64,000 bases of DNA from Myotis daubentonii (taxonomy: Eukaryota; Chordata; Mammalia; Chiroptera; Vespertilionidae), in contig NC_081844.1 in assembly GCF_963259705.1 (NCBI RefSeq), forward strand, positions 36,769,341-36,833,340, read 5' to 3'. Below are positions 47,991 to 60,421 of this stretch, one piece after another. The notes beneath the pieces are model-generated. The model was not told the DNA's origin. It did not search any database and was given only the letters and a program-made list of their open reading frames with translations. A program made the translations under genes and the position numbers. Each line of letters begins with the position of its first letter. Positions within the stretch are counted from its first letter, which is position 1.

Positions 47991-48190
47991 GATTCTTGCA
48001 AATTATCTCTTTGTGGTTTTAAAAAGACAAATGACATGGTTGAAAGTGGATGTGATAAAGAACAGCCTGAAAGGGATGTGAAAGAGGGTGGCAGTGCGGG
48101 GCCAGCTGAGGCAGGTGACAGCTGAAGAGGCAGTAACCAGCTGGGGAGTTACTGAATGAGGGCAGTGGGAATGGGAAGGGAGCGAGAATA

Positions 48191-48319
48191 CAGGGTGTCC
48201 CTCCAAAGTGTATACACACACTTTGAAGAATTATAATGACAGTGTTTATTAAAATACATTTCATTTTCAAAATGGAGCTACCAGCTCTTAAAGTGTGTAC
48301 ACATTTTTTGAGATACCCA
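48191..48319. mobile_element. 129-bp MITE of the same family as 29457-30101
   Basis: The left end CAGGGTGTCCCTCC with 'aaagtgtatacacacacttt' pairs with the right end 'aaagtgtgtacacatttttt' and GAGATACCCA. TA flanks both sides. The left interior, 'gtgtttattaaaatacattt' and 'cattttcaaaat', matches the larger element, so this is an internally deleted relative. Confidence 0.82.
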
Positions 48320-50413
48320 TATAAAGGGCTGGACACCAGGAAGCTGCTTAGCCTGAGACAAATACAAGGTGATGGCCAGCTTCCCTATGAAGGGTCTTCT
48401 AGGAAAATGCCATGCAGTTAAAACAGACAGAGATGTCAGAAGATGCTGGCTCAGTTGGTCAATTACGTGTTAGGTATAATGAATTCAAGGTGTCAGTGAG
48501 CCTTCCAGGTGGGGATACCCTGCAGGGAGTGGGCAATGCGTGTCTTTCTGAAGCTTTTTCAAGTGGATGTTCAAGGGTTAGGCCTCTAGGTTGAACCATT
48601 TTTCAAAGATATGATATATGGTTTGAACTATACAGAAAAGGCCCCTTTAAAAGTGTCAAAAGGAAAGTAAATGCGTACTTTATGAGCAAGCAAAAGAAGC
48701 AAAATGGGTTTGTGTCCTTGAACTGTCAGAAACTGTGCAGGGGCTGGGGGAGCAGTACGCCGTCTCAGGAGTGGGGTGGCTGTGTCACTCCTGCTATCCT
48801 GCCTAACTCTCTGGGATCTGAGTAGTGGGGTAGCCCAGGAAATGACTATGAACATGGCTGTGTTCTGTGCTAAGTCTAAAAGTGGGGAAAAGAGCTGGAA
48901 GAGAGGGACTATTTGGATAAAATGTTGAAGGAACATGTGGTGACTGCACATGTTCTTTTGAAAGCTCAGCCTCCCTGTTGGTTTCCATTCTAACAGGACA
49001 GACCGCTCTTCCTGCCCCATCTGTTGTCTGAGGGTTTGTTATTCAAGTGACACCCCTAGCAGACAGAGTTGGAGAATGGGACATGCTAGTTAACAGGGAG
49101 AGTGTGCTAGTCCACAGAAGTTGCCCTAGCCAGGGAGTGCAGGGTACTGAGGCAGATAAGTCTCTCAACAATTTTTTTAAATTTATTTTATTTTTCAATT
49201 ACAGTTTACATTCAATATTATTTTACATTACTTTCAGGTAAATAGCACAGTGGTTAGACAGTCACATAACTGTGTTCCTCCTGATATTTCAAGAACCCAC
49301 CTGGCACCATACAGTTATTACAATATTATTGACTATATTCCCCATGCTGTACTTTGCATCCCCATGACTAACTACCCATTTGTACTTTTTAATCCCCTTA
49401 CCTTTTTCAGCCAGCCCCTACCCCACTTCCCCTCTAGCAAGCACCATTCTATTCTCTATAGCTATGAGTCTATTTCTATTTTGTTTGTTCGTTCACTTTG
49501 TTCTTTAGATTCCACATGTAAATGAAATCATATAATATTTGTCTTTCTCTGACTGATTTCACTTAGCATATAATATCCTGTATGTCCATCCATGCTGTCT
49601 CAAATGGTAAGATTTCATTCTTTTTTTATGGCTGAATAATATCCCATTGTATATATGCATCACGCCTTTTTTATCTACTTGTCTATTGATGGGCACTTAG
49701 GTTACTTTCATATCTTGGTGGTGTAAATAATGCTGCAATGAACATAGGGTGCATATATTCTTTTGTATTAGTGCCTTGGGCTTCCAGAAGTGGAACCACT
49801 ATGTTATAAGGCAGTTCCATTTTTAATTTTTTGAGAACTTTTCATACTGTTTTCCTTAGTGGCTGCACCCATCTGCATTCCCACCAACAGTACACAAGAG
49901 TTCCCTTTGCTTCACAACCTTGTTATTTATTGATTTATTGATGATAGCCATTCTGACAGGTTTGAGGTGATATTGCATTGTAGATTTAATTAGCATTTCT
50001 TTGTTAGTGATGTTGGATATCTTTTCATATGTCCATTAGCCACCTGTATGTCCTCTTTGGAAAACTGTCGATTTAGGTACTTCGCCCATTTTTTAATTGG
50101 ATTGTTTGTTTCTTTGTTTTTTGGTATTGAATTGTATCAGTTTTTGATACATCTTGAATATTAGCCCCTTATTGGATGTATCATTGGTGAATATCTTCTT
50201 CCATTCAGTAGCTTTTTTTTGTTTTGTTAATGTTTTCCTTTGCTGTGAAAAATCTTTAAGTTTGATGTAATCCCATTTGTGTACATTTTCTGTTTTCCTT
50301 GCCTGAGGAGATATATTAAAAAAAATATTGCTAATAGAAATGTCAGATTTTACTGCCTATGTTTTCCTCTAAGAGTATTATGGATTCAAGTCTTACATAT
50401 AACACTTTACTGA

Positions 50414-51676
50414 GTGTACCAGTTAATAATGTGTATTTTTTTCAATAGATGGAGTTACACATATGTTGATATATATGTGATTTGATATATATGCTATTTT
50501 GTTGTATTGACAGCAAGCTTCAAAACTTCATATGTCAAATTTGCTGAAGGTGTTACATCATAGATATTTTTATGCTTAAAAATGTCAAATGTTGTGTTCA
50601 AAAAAGAGCATTTGCAGGAAGTTTTAATTCATTACTTTATGTTGAAGAAAAAGTTATTGTATACTTTGGGAAGCTTATGGTGAACATGCTCCATCTCAAG
50701 ATACTTGTGAATGCTGATTTAAACGCTTTAAGAGTGATGATTTCGATATGAAAGACAAAGAACGTCCAGATCAACCGAAAAAGTTTGAAGACCAACAATT
50801 ACAAGCATCATTGGATGAAGATGTGTTTCAAATGCAAAAACAACATGCAGAAAGATTAAACGTTGCTCAGCAGACAATTTCCGATCATTTACAAGCAATG
50901 GGAAAGATTTTAAAGGAAGGAAAATGGGTGCCACATCAAGTGAATGAAAGACAAATGGAAAACCAAAAAGTCATCAGTAAAACATTGCTTAAATGGCACA
51001 AGTCTTTTTTGCATCGAATTGTGACTGGCAATGAAAAGTGGATTTATTTTGAGAATTCCAAATGTACAAAATCATGGGTTGATTCAGGTCAACCATCAAT
51101 ATCGACTGCAAGGCCAAATTGCTTCGGAAAGAAGACAATGCTCTGCGTTTGGTGGGATCAGGAAGGTGTGGTGTATTATGAGCTTCTAAAACCAAGTGAA
51201 ACCGTTAATACTGATTGCTTCGAACAATAAATAATCAATTTGAACCATGTTTTGATCGTAAAACGACCAGAATGGGCCAGAAGACATGGCAAAGTAACTT
51301 TGCTTCATGATGATGCACTATCACACACGTCAAAACCAGTTAAAGACACGTGAAAAGATCTTGCCTGGGAAGTATTAACCCACCCGTCGTATTCACCAGA
51401 CCTTGCTCCTTCACATTACCACTTGTTCTGATCAATGACATACCCACTTTCTGAGCAGCACTTCAAACTGTATGAAGAAGTGGAAAATTGGGTCTCTGAA
51501 TTGTTTGCCTCAAAACAAGAGAAGTTCTATTGGCACGGTATCCACAAATTACCTGAAAGATAGGGGAAATGTGTAGCTAGCGATGGGCATTACTTTGAAT
51601 AAAGCACTTTTGATATTTCTCTTGAAATTATCATGCTTCCTTTGATTACAAAATCCACATTATTAACTGGTACATC
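50414..51676 (+). pseudogene. Near full-length dead mariner transposon with transposase pseudogene
   Basis: The terminal inverted repeats are TGTACCAGTTAATAATGTG at 50415 and its reverse complement ending at 51674. Inside is a mariner-family transposase. The N-terminal part from about 50585 is broken by a frame change and a stop. The longest open part is 50748-51230 (160 residues), with DKERPDQPKKFEDQQLQ, WVPHQVN, FLHRIVTGNEKWIYF, and MLCVWWDQEGVVYYELLKPS. The C-terminal part continues past a stop with LLHDDALSH and YSPDLAPSHYHLF, with further stops. The first catalytic Asp (TGDEKW in the family) is Asn here and the third (LAPSD) is His, so two of three metal-binding residues are lost as well as the frame. 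It is inserted in L1, whose sequence resumes at 51680. Confidence 0.92.
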
Positions 51677-52340
51677 TAGTAATCTATTTAGAGTTTATTC
51701 TTGTGTATGGTATAAGAAGGTGGTCTAGTTTCATTTTTTTTTTGCATGTATCTGTCCAATTTGCCCAACACCATTAATTGAATAGACTACCTTAACCCCT
51801 TTGTATATTATTGTCTCTTTTTTCATATATTAATTGACCACATATAGGCATGGATTTATATCTGGGATCTCTATTCTGCTTTGATGAGCCAAGTGTCTGT
51901 TTTAATGGTAGTACCTTGCTGTTTTGATTACTATAGCCTTATAGTATAGTTTTTATTGACTATATTGGGGTGACATTGCTTAATAAAATTAAGTAGGTTT
52001 CAGGTGTACAATTCTGTAATACATCATCTGTATATTATATTGTATATAGTTTGATATCAAGTAGCATGATATCTCCAACTTTGTTCTTTCTCAAGATTGC
52101 TGTGGCTTTTTGGGATCTTTGTTGTTTCATATCAATTTTTGTATTATTTGTTCTAGTTATGTGAAAAATGCCATTGGTATTTTGATAGGAATTCCTTTGA
52201 GTCTATGGATTGCTTTGGATAGTATGGACATTCCAATTATGTTAATTTTTTTCATTTATGACCATGGAATATACTTCATTTATTTGCATCTTCAATTTTT
52301 TTCTTCAGTAGACAGGTCTTTTACCTCTTTGATTAAATTT

Positions 52341-52573
52341 CTTTCTTTTTTTCTCCCCCAATCCTCACCTGAGGACATGTTTATTGATTTCAGAGAGAAT
52401 GAGAGAGGGGGTTGTGGGAGAAACATTGACTGGCTGCCTCTCACCTCTCTTATAGGTGCCTCAACTGGGGACTGAACCTGCAACCTAGGTATGTCCCCCA
52501 ACCAGAAATTAAACCCATCACCTTTCATTGTACAGGATGACACGCTAACCAACTGAGCAACACCTGTCAGGGC
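52341..52573 (-). mobile_element. VES SINE
   Basis: Antisense copy with 'atcctcacctgaggacatgt', 'ttattgatttcagagagaat' and the end 'aaccaactgagcaacacctg'. It lies in L1 directly beside the Helitron at 52574, so its target duplication is not readable. Confidence 0.9.
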
Positions 52574-52880
52574 CCTAGAGGTAATATGCAGATTATGCCA
52601 GGACACTGTAATGGGTCACAACTGGAAGGAGGAGGTTGCGCATGCTGGCGCAGAGACAGAGAGAGAGACGGGGGCCTGCCCGAGCCAGCGTGGTGGCTCC
52701 AGCGGCCTGGAGCGGACACAGGCATGGGGTCAGGGGAGCCTGGGGTGGAGGTCAGGCGTGGGTCCTGGCTGCCCGCAGGGCCGGTCCAGTCTGATTCCCG
52801 CAGCGGCCTGTGAGGTGCCTCCTCACACAGCAGGAGACAGGGTGCCTCTTCACGCGATTTCAATTGTGTACATGGCCTCT

Positions 52881-52882
<2 letters not shown>
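52574..52882 (+). mobile_element. Helitron-derived element, GC-rich
   Basis: 'ggtaatatgcagattatgcc' matches the conserved block just inside bat Helitron 5' ends (gtaatatgcaaattg), and the end GGCCTCTAA fits the CTRR rule. The first bases are unclear where it meets the VES. The GC-rich interior gives overlapping long open frames on both strands that do not look like genes. Confidence 0.65.
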
Positions 52883-52950
<68 letters not shown>

Positions 52951-52960
52951 TATATATATG
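52883..52960. repeat. (AT)n microsatellite
   Basis: About 37 AT units directly at the Helitron 3' end, before L1 resumes. Confidence 0.97.
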
Positions 52961-53244
52961 TATTTGATACTATTGTAATTGTGATTGTTTTTTTAGTTTC
53001 TCTCTCTGGTAGTTCATTATTGATATAAAATCTTATTGATTTTTGAATATTTATTCGTGTCCTGCCACTTTATTGAATTCATTTATCAGTTCTACTAGTT
53101 TTTCTGGTGAAATCTTTAGGGCTCTCTATACACAGTATTATGTAATCTACAAATAAAAACAGTTTTACTTCTTCCTTTCCAATTTGGATGTCTTTTTTTT
53201 TTCTTCTTCTTGTCTGATTGTTGTGGCTAGGACTTCCAGTACTA

Positions 53245-53498
53245 TCTAACTTATAATAGGGTAATATGCAAATTGGTCTGGGATGCGATCACATAACGAC
53301 CAAATAGCAGGAGGGTGGGGCAGCAACCTACAAGCAGCAGAGAGCTACAGGACGGTGGGGCAGTGGGCAGAGAGCTACAGGAGGGTGGGGCAGCGAGTTA
53401 TGTGCAGCGGAGAGCTATGAGCAGCAGTGGGCAGGGCGGCCAGCTGAGGCAAGCGGCAGTGAGCTACTCCTGCATGGGTTTGTGCGCAGGGCCACTAA
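53245..53498 (+). mobile_element. Helitron, inserted in L1
   Basis: Starts TCTAACTTATAATAGGG, then GTAATATGCAAATTGGTC, and ends GGGCCACTAA (CTRR). The L1 reads 'cagtacta' before it and 'tgttaaataagagtggtg' after it, so the insertion falls between A and T without a target duplication, as Helitrons do. The interior is built from GGAGGGTGGGGCAG-type repeats about 45 bp apart. Confidence 0.82.
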
Positions 53499-56400
53499 TG
53501 TTAAATAAGAGTGGTGAAAGTGGACATCCCTGTTTTGTTCCTCATCTTAAGGAAAACACTTTCAGTTTTTCCCTGTTGAGTATTTTGTTAGCCATAGGTT
53601 TGTCATATATGGCCTTTATTTTGTTGAGTTATCTTTCCTCTATTCCCACTATACTGAGAGTTTTTGTCATAAATGGGAGCTGGATTTTGTCAAATGTTTA
53701 TTCTGCATCAATTTATATGATCATATGCTTTTTATCCTTTATTTTGTTTATGTGGTGTGTCACATTAATTGATCTGTGGATATTGAATAAAACGTGTATT
53801 TTAGGAATAAATTCCACTTGATCATGGTATATGATTTTTTAATGTATTTGATTTGCTGAATTTGATTTGCTAATATTTTGTTGAGGATTTTAGCATCTAT
53901 ATTCATCAGGGGTATTGGCCTATACTTTCCTTTCTTTGCAATGTTTTTATCTGGTTTTGGAAATCAGGATAATGCTGGCCTCCTAAAATGAGATTGGAAG
54001 TCTTTCTTTCTCTTGAATTTTTTGGAATAGTTTGAAAAGGATAGGTGTTAATCCTTTTTTAACTATTTGGTAAAATTTATCTGTGCAGTTATCTTTTCCA
54101 GGATTGTCTTGGGGAGTTTTTTAAATTACTGCTTTGATTTTGTTGGCTGAAATCATTCTGTTTAGATTTTCTCTTTCGTCTTGATTCGGTTTTGGAAGAT
54201 CATATGTTTGTAGGAATGTATCCATTTCATCTATATTGTTCATTTTGTTGCCATACAATTAGTTCTAATATTTTCTTACAATCCCATGTATTTCTGTGGT
54301 GTCAGCTATTATTTCTCTTCTTTCACTTCCAATTTTATTTATTTGGATCATTGCTCTTTTTTTCTTGATGAGTCTGGTTAAAGGCTTATCAATATTGTTT
54401 ATCTTTTCAATGAATCAGCTCTTGGTTTCATTGACCTTTTGTATTGTTTTTATTTTAGACTCTGTTTTTTTTTTTATTTCTGTTTGGTATGGGCTTCTTT
54501 GGGTTTGTCTTGTTTGGGACTCTGTGCTTCCTAGACTTGTGTGTTTTTTTCCTTTACCAGGTTAGGGAAGTTTTCAATAATTATTTATTCAAATAGGTTC
54601 TTAATCCTTTGCGCTTTCTCATCTCCTTGTGCTACCCCTATGATATGGATTTTGTTAAGCATAAAGTTGTCCCAGAAGTCCCTTAAACTATCCTCATTTT
54701 ATGAAATTCTTTTTTTTCCTGTTTTGATTTGGTGTTTTCTGCTACCTTGTCTTTCAAATTGTTGATTTAATTCTCTGCTTCATATGTTCTGTTGTTTTTT
54801 TCTAGTGTGTTCTTCATTTCTGTTATTGTATTCTTAATTTCTGAATGGTTCTTTTTTAATGGCCTGTATGTTTTTTAATGCTTACTACTTCTTTGTTAAA
54901 GTTATAACTGAGTCCATCTATTCTTTCTCTAAGTCCCTTGAGAATCCTTATAATCATTGTTTTGAACTCTGTATCTGGTAGATTGCTTGCCTCCATTTCA
55001 TTTAGTCCTTTTTTTCTGGAGATTTCTTCTGTTCTTTTATTTGGGGCATGGTTTTTGTTTTTTTGTTTTTTGTATCCTCTTTTGGCTGCCTCTCTTTGTT
55101 TGTTTCTCAGGTAGATTTGCTATGTCTCCTAGTATTGGTAGGATGGTCTTATGTAAGGCCCAGTGGTGTAGTCTCCCTGATCACCTGAGCTGGGTGCTCC
55201 AGGAGTGTTTCTAGTGTGGGTTATATGAGTCCTCCTATTGTATTTGAGTCTTGATTATAATTGGCATGTCCATGTTTTGGGTTGACCTCATGCTGACAGG
55301 CTGTGAGGATTGGCCATTATCATAGTTTCTGAGCTACTGTGTGGGGGCTGACCTCATGAAATAGAATTCACCCCATCAGGGTCTGGTACCTTCTGAAATC
55401 TCAACATATTTTAAAAAGAACATAATGAAGACCATACTCTCTAAGCACAATATAATAAAATTGCATCAAAATGAAAAGATAGTATAAAAAGGTCATATGA
55501 TTGAAAATTAAAATGTACAACCTTAAATAATTAATTGGTTAAAAGGGAAATAACATGAAAATTATAAAATACTTGCTAAAGAATGACAAGAAAAGTACTA
55601 CATATCTAAATATGTGAGATCTACCTAAAGCAAAATTTAGAGGTAAATGTACTGAAGTACATTTGTCAGAAAACAAGAACACTTAAAAATAAATAAGCTA
55701 AGTATTTATATCAAGAAGGTAGGAAAACAGCAGACTAAAAGTAAAGTGCACACCAAGATACTATAAAAAAAAGGAGCAGAAATAGAAACCAAAAAAGAGG
55801 ATCAATGACAGCCAAGGTTAGATCTGTTATATAAACCTCGTAAACAGAAATAGAATTAGGAAAACTTGAATAAATAAAAAACAGTGCAGCAATTAAAGTC
55901 ACCCTTAATCCCTCCCTTCTCCTCTCCAAAGACACACGGTAGTTCAGAAAGTATTATTGTAACTTCAAGGAATGAATAATTCTTATCTAATGTTACATAG
56001 GAGGGGGAAAAAGTTAGCCAATTTATTTCATGAGGCCAATATAACCTTGATACTAATTCTGGCCAAGATAGTTCAAGGAAATAAAATCATGACAAATCTT
56101 TCTTATGAACATAAGTGGAAACTTTAAAAATAAAATGTTAGCAAAAGTAATTCTTCAATATTAAAATGCATTATTAGTAGGTAAGTTTTACTTTAGTGTG
56201 GTTCAGAAAAAAATCTACAAATGTAATATACCACTGTAAGAGATTAAACAGGGAAATATATGATCATCTCAAAAGAATGCATGTATTTTTAAAACTCAAA
56301 ACTCATGCATGATAAAAAGCTCTTTATAAACTAAAAATGGAGGGACACTTTTCTAGTTTGAAAAAAGATATCCGTCAAAACATGCAACAAATTTCATACT

Positions 56401-58320
56401 TATTGGAGAATTCTCACTAATGTTAGGATGAGGTGAGGATTCCCACCAAATTCAATAGTACATTAAAAGGATCATATACCATGATCAAGTGGGATGCAAG
56501 GATGCTTATCAATAAATGTGATATACCACATTAATATAATGAAGGATAAAAATTGCAGGAATCTCTATAGATGCAGAAAAAGCATTTGCCAAAGCTGACC
56601 ATCCTTTCATGGTAAAAGCTTTCAACAAATTTTAGAAGGCATAGAGGAATTATACCTCAACATAATAAAGGTCATGTAAAGACCTATAGCTAGCATTATA
56701 CTCAATGTTGAAACACTGAAAGCTTTTCTGTTCAGATCAGAAACAAGACAAGAGTGCTTACTCTCAACATTCCTATTTAACACTATACTGGAAATCCTAG
56801 CCAGACTAATTAGGCAAGAAAAAGAAATAAAAGGCATAATATCATAAAGGAAGAAGTAAAATTGTCTTTGTTTGCAGATGACATGATCTTATGTATAGAA
56901 AATCCTAAAGTGTTCATAAAAAATTGTTAGAACTAACCAATGAATTCAGTTGCAGGGTATAAAATTAACATATAAAATCAATAGCATTTCTATACAGTAA
57001 CAATGAAATATCTGAAAGAGAAATAAAGAAAACATTCTGACTCATAATAGCATCAAAAACAATAAAATACTTAGGAATAAATTTACCGAAGTGAAAAATT
57101 TATACACTGAAAGCTATAAGATATTGATGAAAGAAGTTGAAGAAGACACAAATAAGTGGGATGATATTCCATGTTCATGGATTGAAAGGATTAATATTGT
57201 TTAAATGCCTATATTATCCAAAGTCTTCTATAGACTTAGTGCAATCCCATATCAAACCCAGTATCAAAATTCCAATGGCAGTTTTCACAGAAATAGAAAA
57301 AAAATATTCTAAAATTTGTATGGAAACAACAAAGACCCTGAAGAGCCAAAGTAATTTTAAGGAAGAAGAGAAAAACTGGAAACATCACACTTCCTGACTT
57401 CAAATTATACTACAAAGCTATAGTAATCAAAACAGGATAGCACTGCCATAAAAACAGACACATAGACCAATGGAATAGAATAGAGAGGCCAGAAGTAAAC
57501 CCACACATATGTGATCAAATGACAACTGACAATGGAGTAAAAAATACTCTGGGGGAAAGGTAGACTTTCAAATAAATGATGTTGAAAAATGGATATTATA
57601 AAAATAATTTGAAATAGATTGAAGACTTGAACATAAGACCTGAAACGATAAAACTCCTAGAAGAAAATGTAGAGGAAAACCTCCTTGACATTGGCCTTGG
57701 CAATGATATTTTAGCTATGACACCAAAAGCACAAGCAACGAAAGCAAAAATAAACAAGTGGGATTATATCAAACAAAAAAAGCACCTGCACAGTGACAGA
57801 AACAGTCCATAGAATGAAGAGGCAATGATATGGAGAAATATTTGCAAACCATTAAAACTTCCAAATATTTGATTAAAAGTGGGTAGAGGACCTGAATAGA
57901 CTTTTCTAAAGAAGACATACAAATGGCCAAGAGATACATGAAACGATCCTCAACATCACTAATCATAAGGGAAATGCAAAATCAAAACCACAGTGACATA
58001 TCACCTCACACCTGTTAGAATGCTAAATCCAAAAAGATGAAAGATAACAAGTGTTGGTAAGGATGTGGAGAAAAGGGAATCCTAATTGGTGGGAATGTAA
58101 ATTGGTATAGACATTATAGAAAACAGTATGGAAGTTATTAAAAAATTAAACATAGAATTACCATATGATCAAGCAATTCCACATCTGGGTATATATCCAA
58201 AGGAAATGAAATTGCTATCTTGAAGAGATAGCTGCATCCCCATGTTTATTTTAGCACTTTTCACAATAATTAAGACATAGAAATAATCTAAGTGTCCATC
58301 AATAGACTGATAGGGATATA

Positions 58321-58321
<1 letters not shown>

Positions 58322-58359
<38 letters not shown>
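58322..58359. repeat. (TC)n microsatellite in L1
   Basis: 19 CT units inside L1 ORF2 3' sequence. Confidence 0.95.
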
Positions 58360-58464
58360 ATGTTATTCAGCCATAAAAAAGAAGGAAACCCTGCCATTTG
58401 TGACAAGATGGATGGACTTTGAGGGCATTATGCTATGTGAAATAAGTCAGACAGAGATTAGACA

Positions 58465-58697
58465 ATTCTGGCAAGTTTGGCTCAGTGGATAGAGTGTAGG
58501 CCCATGGACTGATGGGTTGGATTCCAGTCAAAGGCATATAACTCGGTTGCAGGCTCCATCCCCAGCCGCAGTCGGGGCACATGAGGGAGGCAACCAAATG
58601 ATGTGTCTCTCTCACATTGATGTTTCTCTCTCTCGCTCTCGCTCTCGCTCTAGCTCTCGCTCTCTCTCCTTTTCTTTCACTCTCTCTTAAAAAAATT
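58465..58697 (+). mobile_element. VES SINE with expanded CTCTCG tail
   Basis: Sense copy: 'tttggctcagtggatagagt', 'ttggattccagtcaaaggc', then a GCTCTC-type repeat (58631-58670) in place of the usual short CT tail. The L1 motif AATAA(G/A)TCAGACAGAGA is duplicated on both sides (58441 and 58698). Confidence 0.93.
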
Positions 58698-59364
58698 AAT
58701 AAATCAGACAGAGAAAAGACAAATACTCTATGAACTAATTTATATTGGTATCTAAAATAAAGTCAAATTCATAGAAATAGAGATTAGAATGGTGATTGTC
58801 AGAGGCTTAGAGGTGGGGGAAATGGGAAGGTGTTGGCAAAGGGTACAAACTTCCAGTATAATATGGATAATTTCTGGAGATTTAATATTTAGCATGGTGA
58901 CTATAGTTAATAATGCTGTCCTTTGTACTTGAAAGTTGCTAAGACAGTAGATCTTAAATGTTCTCACTATAAATAATGTAATTATGTGAGGTGATGGATG
59001 TGTTAACTAACTTTATTATAACAACTTCACAATATATATGTGTATCAAATTGTCACATTGTATACCTTAAACTTACACAATGACCCATGTCAGTTGTATC
59101 TCAAAAAAGATGGAAAATTTTTAAAATAAAAAAAGAACATAGTACCACCTGTAATTTTGCCAAAGGTTGAAATATGAGTCTGATAAAGCCCCTGGATCTG
59201 CTCCAAATTTGCAGGAAATACTGAGGACAGAGGAACAAGATGAATTGCATCATGAGAATGTAACTAACTGAATCCACACTGTGGGACACTGCAGGTCAAC
59301 TGGCACACATGTTCTTCAGTGGATAAATTAAAAGGAAAAGAATGAAGAGGGATCTTGTTGATGA

Positions 59365-59897
59365 AAAGAACTTAGATGCACCCCTATGTTCATAGCAGCA
59401 CAATTCACCATAGCTAAGATTTGGAAACAGCCTAAGTGCCCATCAGCAGATGAGTGGATTAGAAAACTGTGGTACATCTACACAATGGAATACTATGCTG
59501 CTGTAAAAAAGAAGGAATTCTTACCATTTGCAACAGCATGGATGGAACTGGAGAGCATTATGCTAAGCGAAATAAGCCAGTCAGAGAAAGATAAATATCA
59601 CATGATCTCACTCATTTGTGGAATATAATAAACAACATAAACTGATGAAGAAAAATAGAACCAGAGACATAGAAGCATCAAACAGACTGTCCAACCTATG
59701 AGGGAAGGCGGGGGGTGAGGGAGTAAGAGATCAACCAAAGGGCTTGTATGCATGAATATGAGCATGGCCAATGGACACAGACAGTAGGGGGGTCGGGGCA
59801 TGTGCTGGGGAGTGAGAGCGGCCCGGGAGAGGTCAATGGTGGAAAAAGGAGACTCATGTAATACTTTAAACAATAAAAAGTTTAAATAATAAAAAAG
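59365..59897 (+). mobile_element. Bat LINE-1 3' end, 5'-truncated, sense
   Basis: The frame at 59386-59628 encodes the L1 ORF2 C-terminus (WIRKLWYIYTMEYYAAVKKKE, FPFATAWMELE-like), open for 80 residues. The 3' UTR follows ('caaccaaagggcttgtatgc', 'ggacacagacagtagg') and an A-rich tail. It has fewer mutations than the L1 upstream, so is younger. The truncation removes the endonuclease and reverse transcriptase. Confidence 0.88.
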
Positions 59898-59971
59898 AAG
59901 AACTTAAAGGACATCAAATTGTTAAAACTGAGCAAGACCAAAAAAATTAGGATGGGTACTTTGAGTGATAA

Positions 59972-59979
59972 AAATATAA

Positions 59980-60070
<91 letters not shown>
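59972..60070. repeat. (AT)n(AG)n compound microsatellite
   Basis: About 25 AT units followed by about 23 AG units. Confidence 0.97.
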
Positions 60071-60073
<3 letters not shown>

Positions 60074-60392
60074 GATCACAATCAAAGTCAGATAATGGTT
60101 ACTTTGTGGGGAAGGAAAGCACTTGTGATTGAGGTGTGGTACAAAGAGAGATTTCTTGGGTGGATGGCAAAGTTCTGGTTGCAAGGATGTTCACCTAAAA
60201 ATAATGCATTGAAATATGCATTTGTTTTGTGTGGCTTTTCTGTATCCGTGTTTTCCTTTATAATAAAAGATTAAAAATATTTTAAAGAAAATAGTGCATA
60301 CTATATCTTCTTTGATGATACTCATGTTGTGGACTAGACTATTATAAATTCTGAGTACTTTGCCAAAATAAACCTGTTTTCTTTGTTTAACT

Positions 60393-60421
60393 ACCCCCCC
60401 CCCCCACACACACACACACAA
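60393..60421. repeat. C13 / (CA)n run
   Basis: A run of C then about seven CA units. Confidence 0.95.

Larger units (their letters stand above)
49165..55390 (-). repeat. Large LINE-1, antisense, heavily invaded
   Basis: Starts at the left with reversed poly(A) and 3' UTR ('cagtttacattcaatattat', 'aggtaaatagcacagtggtt'). It continues through antisense ORF2 ('ccttgctgttttgattacta', 'tttctctctctggtagttca') to 5' regions ('agttgtcccagaagtccctt', 'tgatcacctgagctgggtgc') near 55380. Multiple stops. It is interrupted by a mariner, a VES, two Helitrons, an (AT)n run and, at about 51945-52045, a short stretch of another L1 3' end. Confidence 0.85.
55395..59135 (+). repeat. 5'-truncated LINE-1, sense
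   Basis: Enters L1 ORF2 at 'agaccatactctctaagcac' and runs through the reverse-transcriptase part ('tgtttgcagatgacatgatc', i.e. FADDMI) and C-terminal region. A frame at 57627-57812 has LGNDILAMTPKAQATKAKI. The 3' UTR ends in an A-rich tail near 59135. Many frameshifts. A VES lies inside at 58465-58697. It is head-to-head with the antisense L1 to its left. Confidence 0.85.

Noticed and set aside
53300..53450. CRISPR-like or satellite array from repeated GGAGGGTGGGGCAG units
   Set aside because: Units are imperfect, few, without spacer structure, and lie inside a Helitron in a mammalian genome.
53315..53821. 168-residue plus-strand frame, among the longest here
   Set aside because: The first part is the Helitron GC-rich block and the rest is antisense L1 ORF2 (Ile/Phe-rich), so it is not a gene.
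49165..59135. Single L1 with 5' inversion (twin priming)
   Set aside because: Both L1 parts have their own 3' end and A-rich tail, and ORF2 regions are present twice.
59386..59628. Open L1 ORF2 C-terminal frame, as evidence of an active L1
   Set aside because: Only the last 80 residues remain; endonuclease and reverse transcriptase are truncated away.
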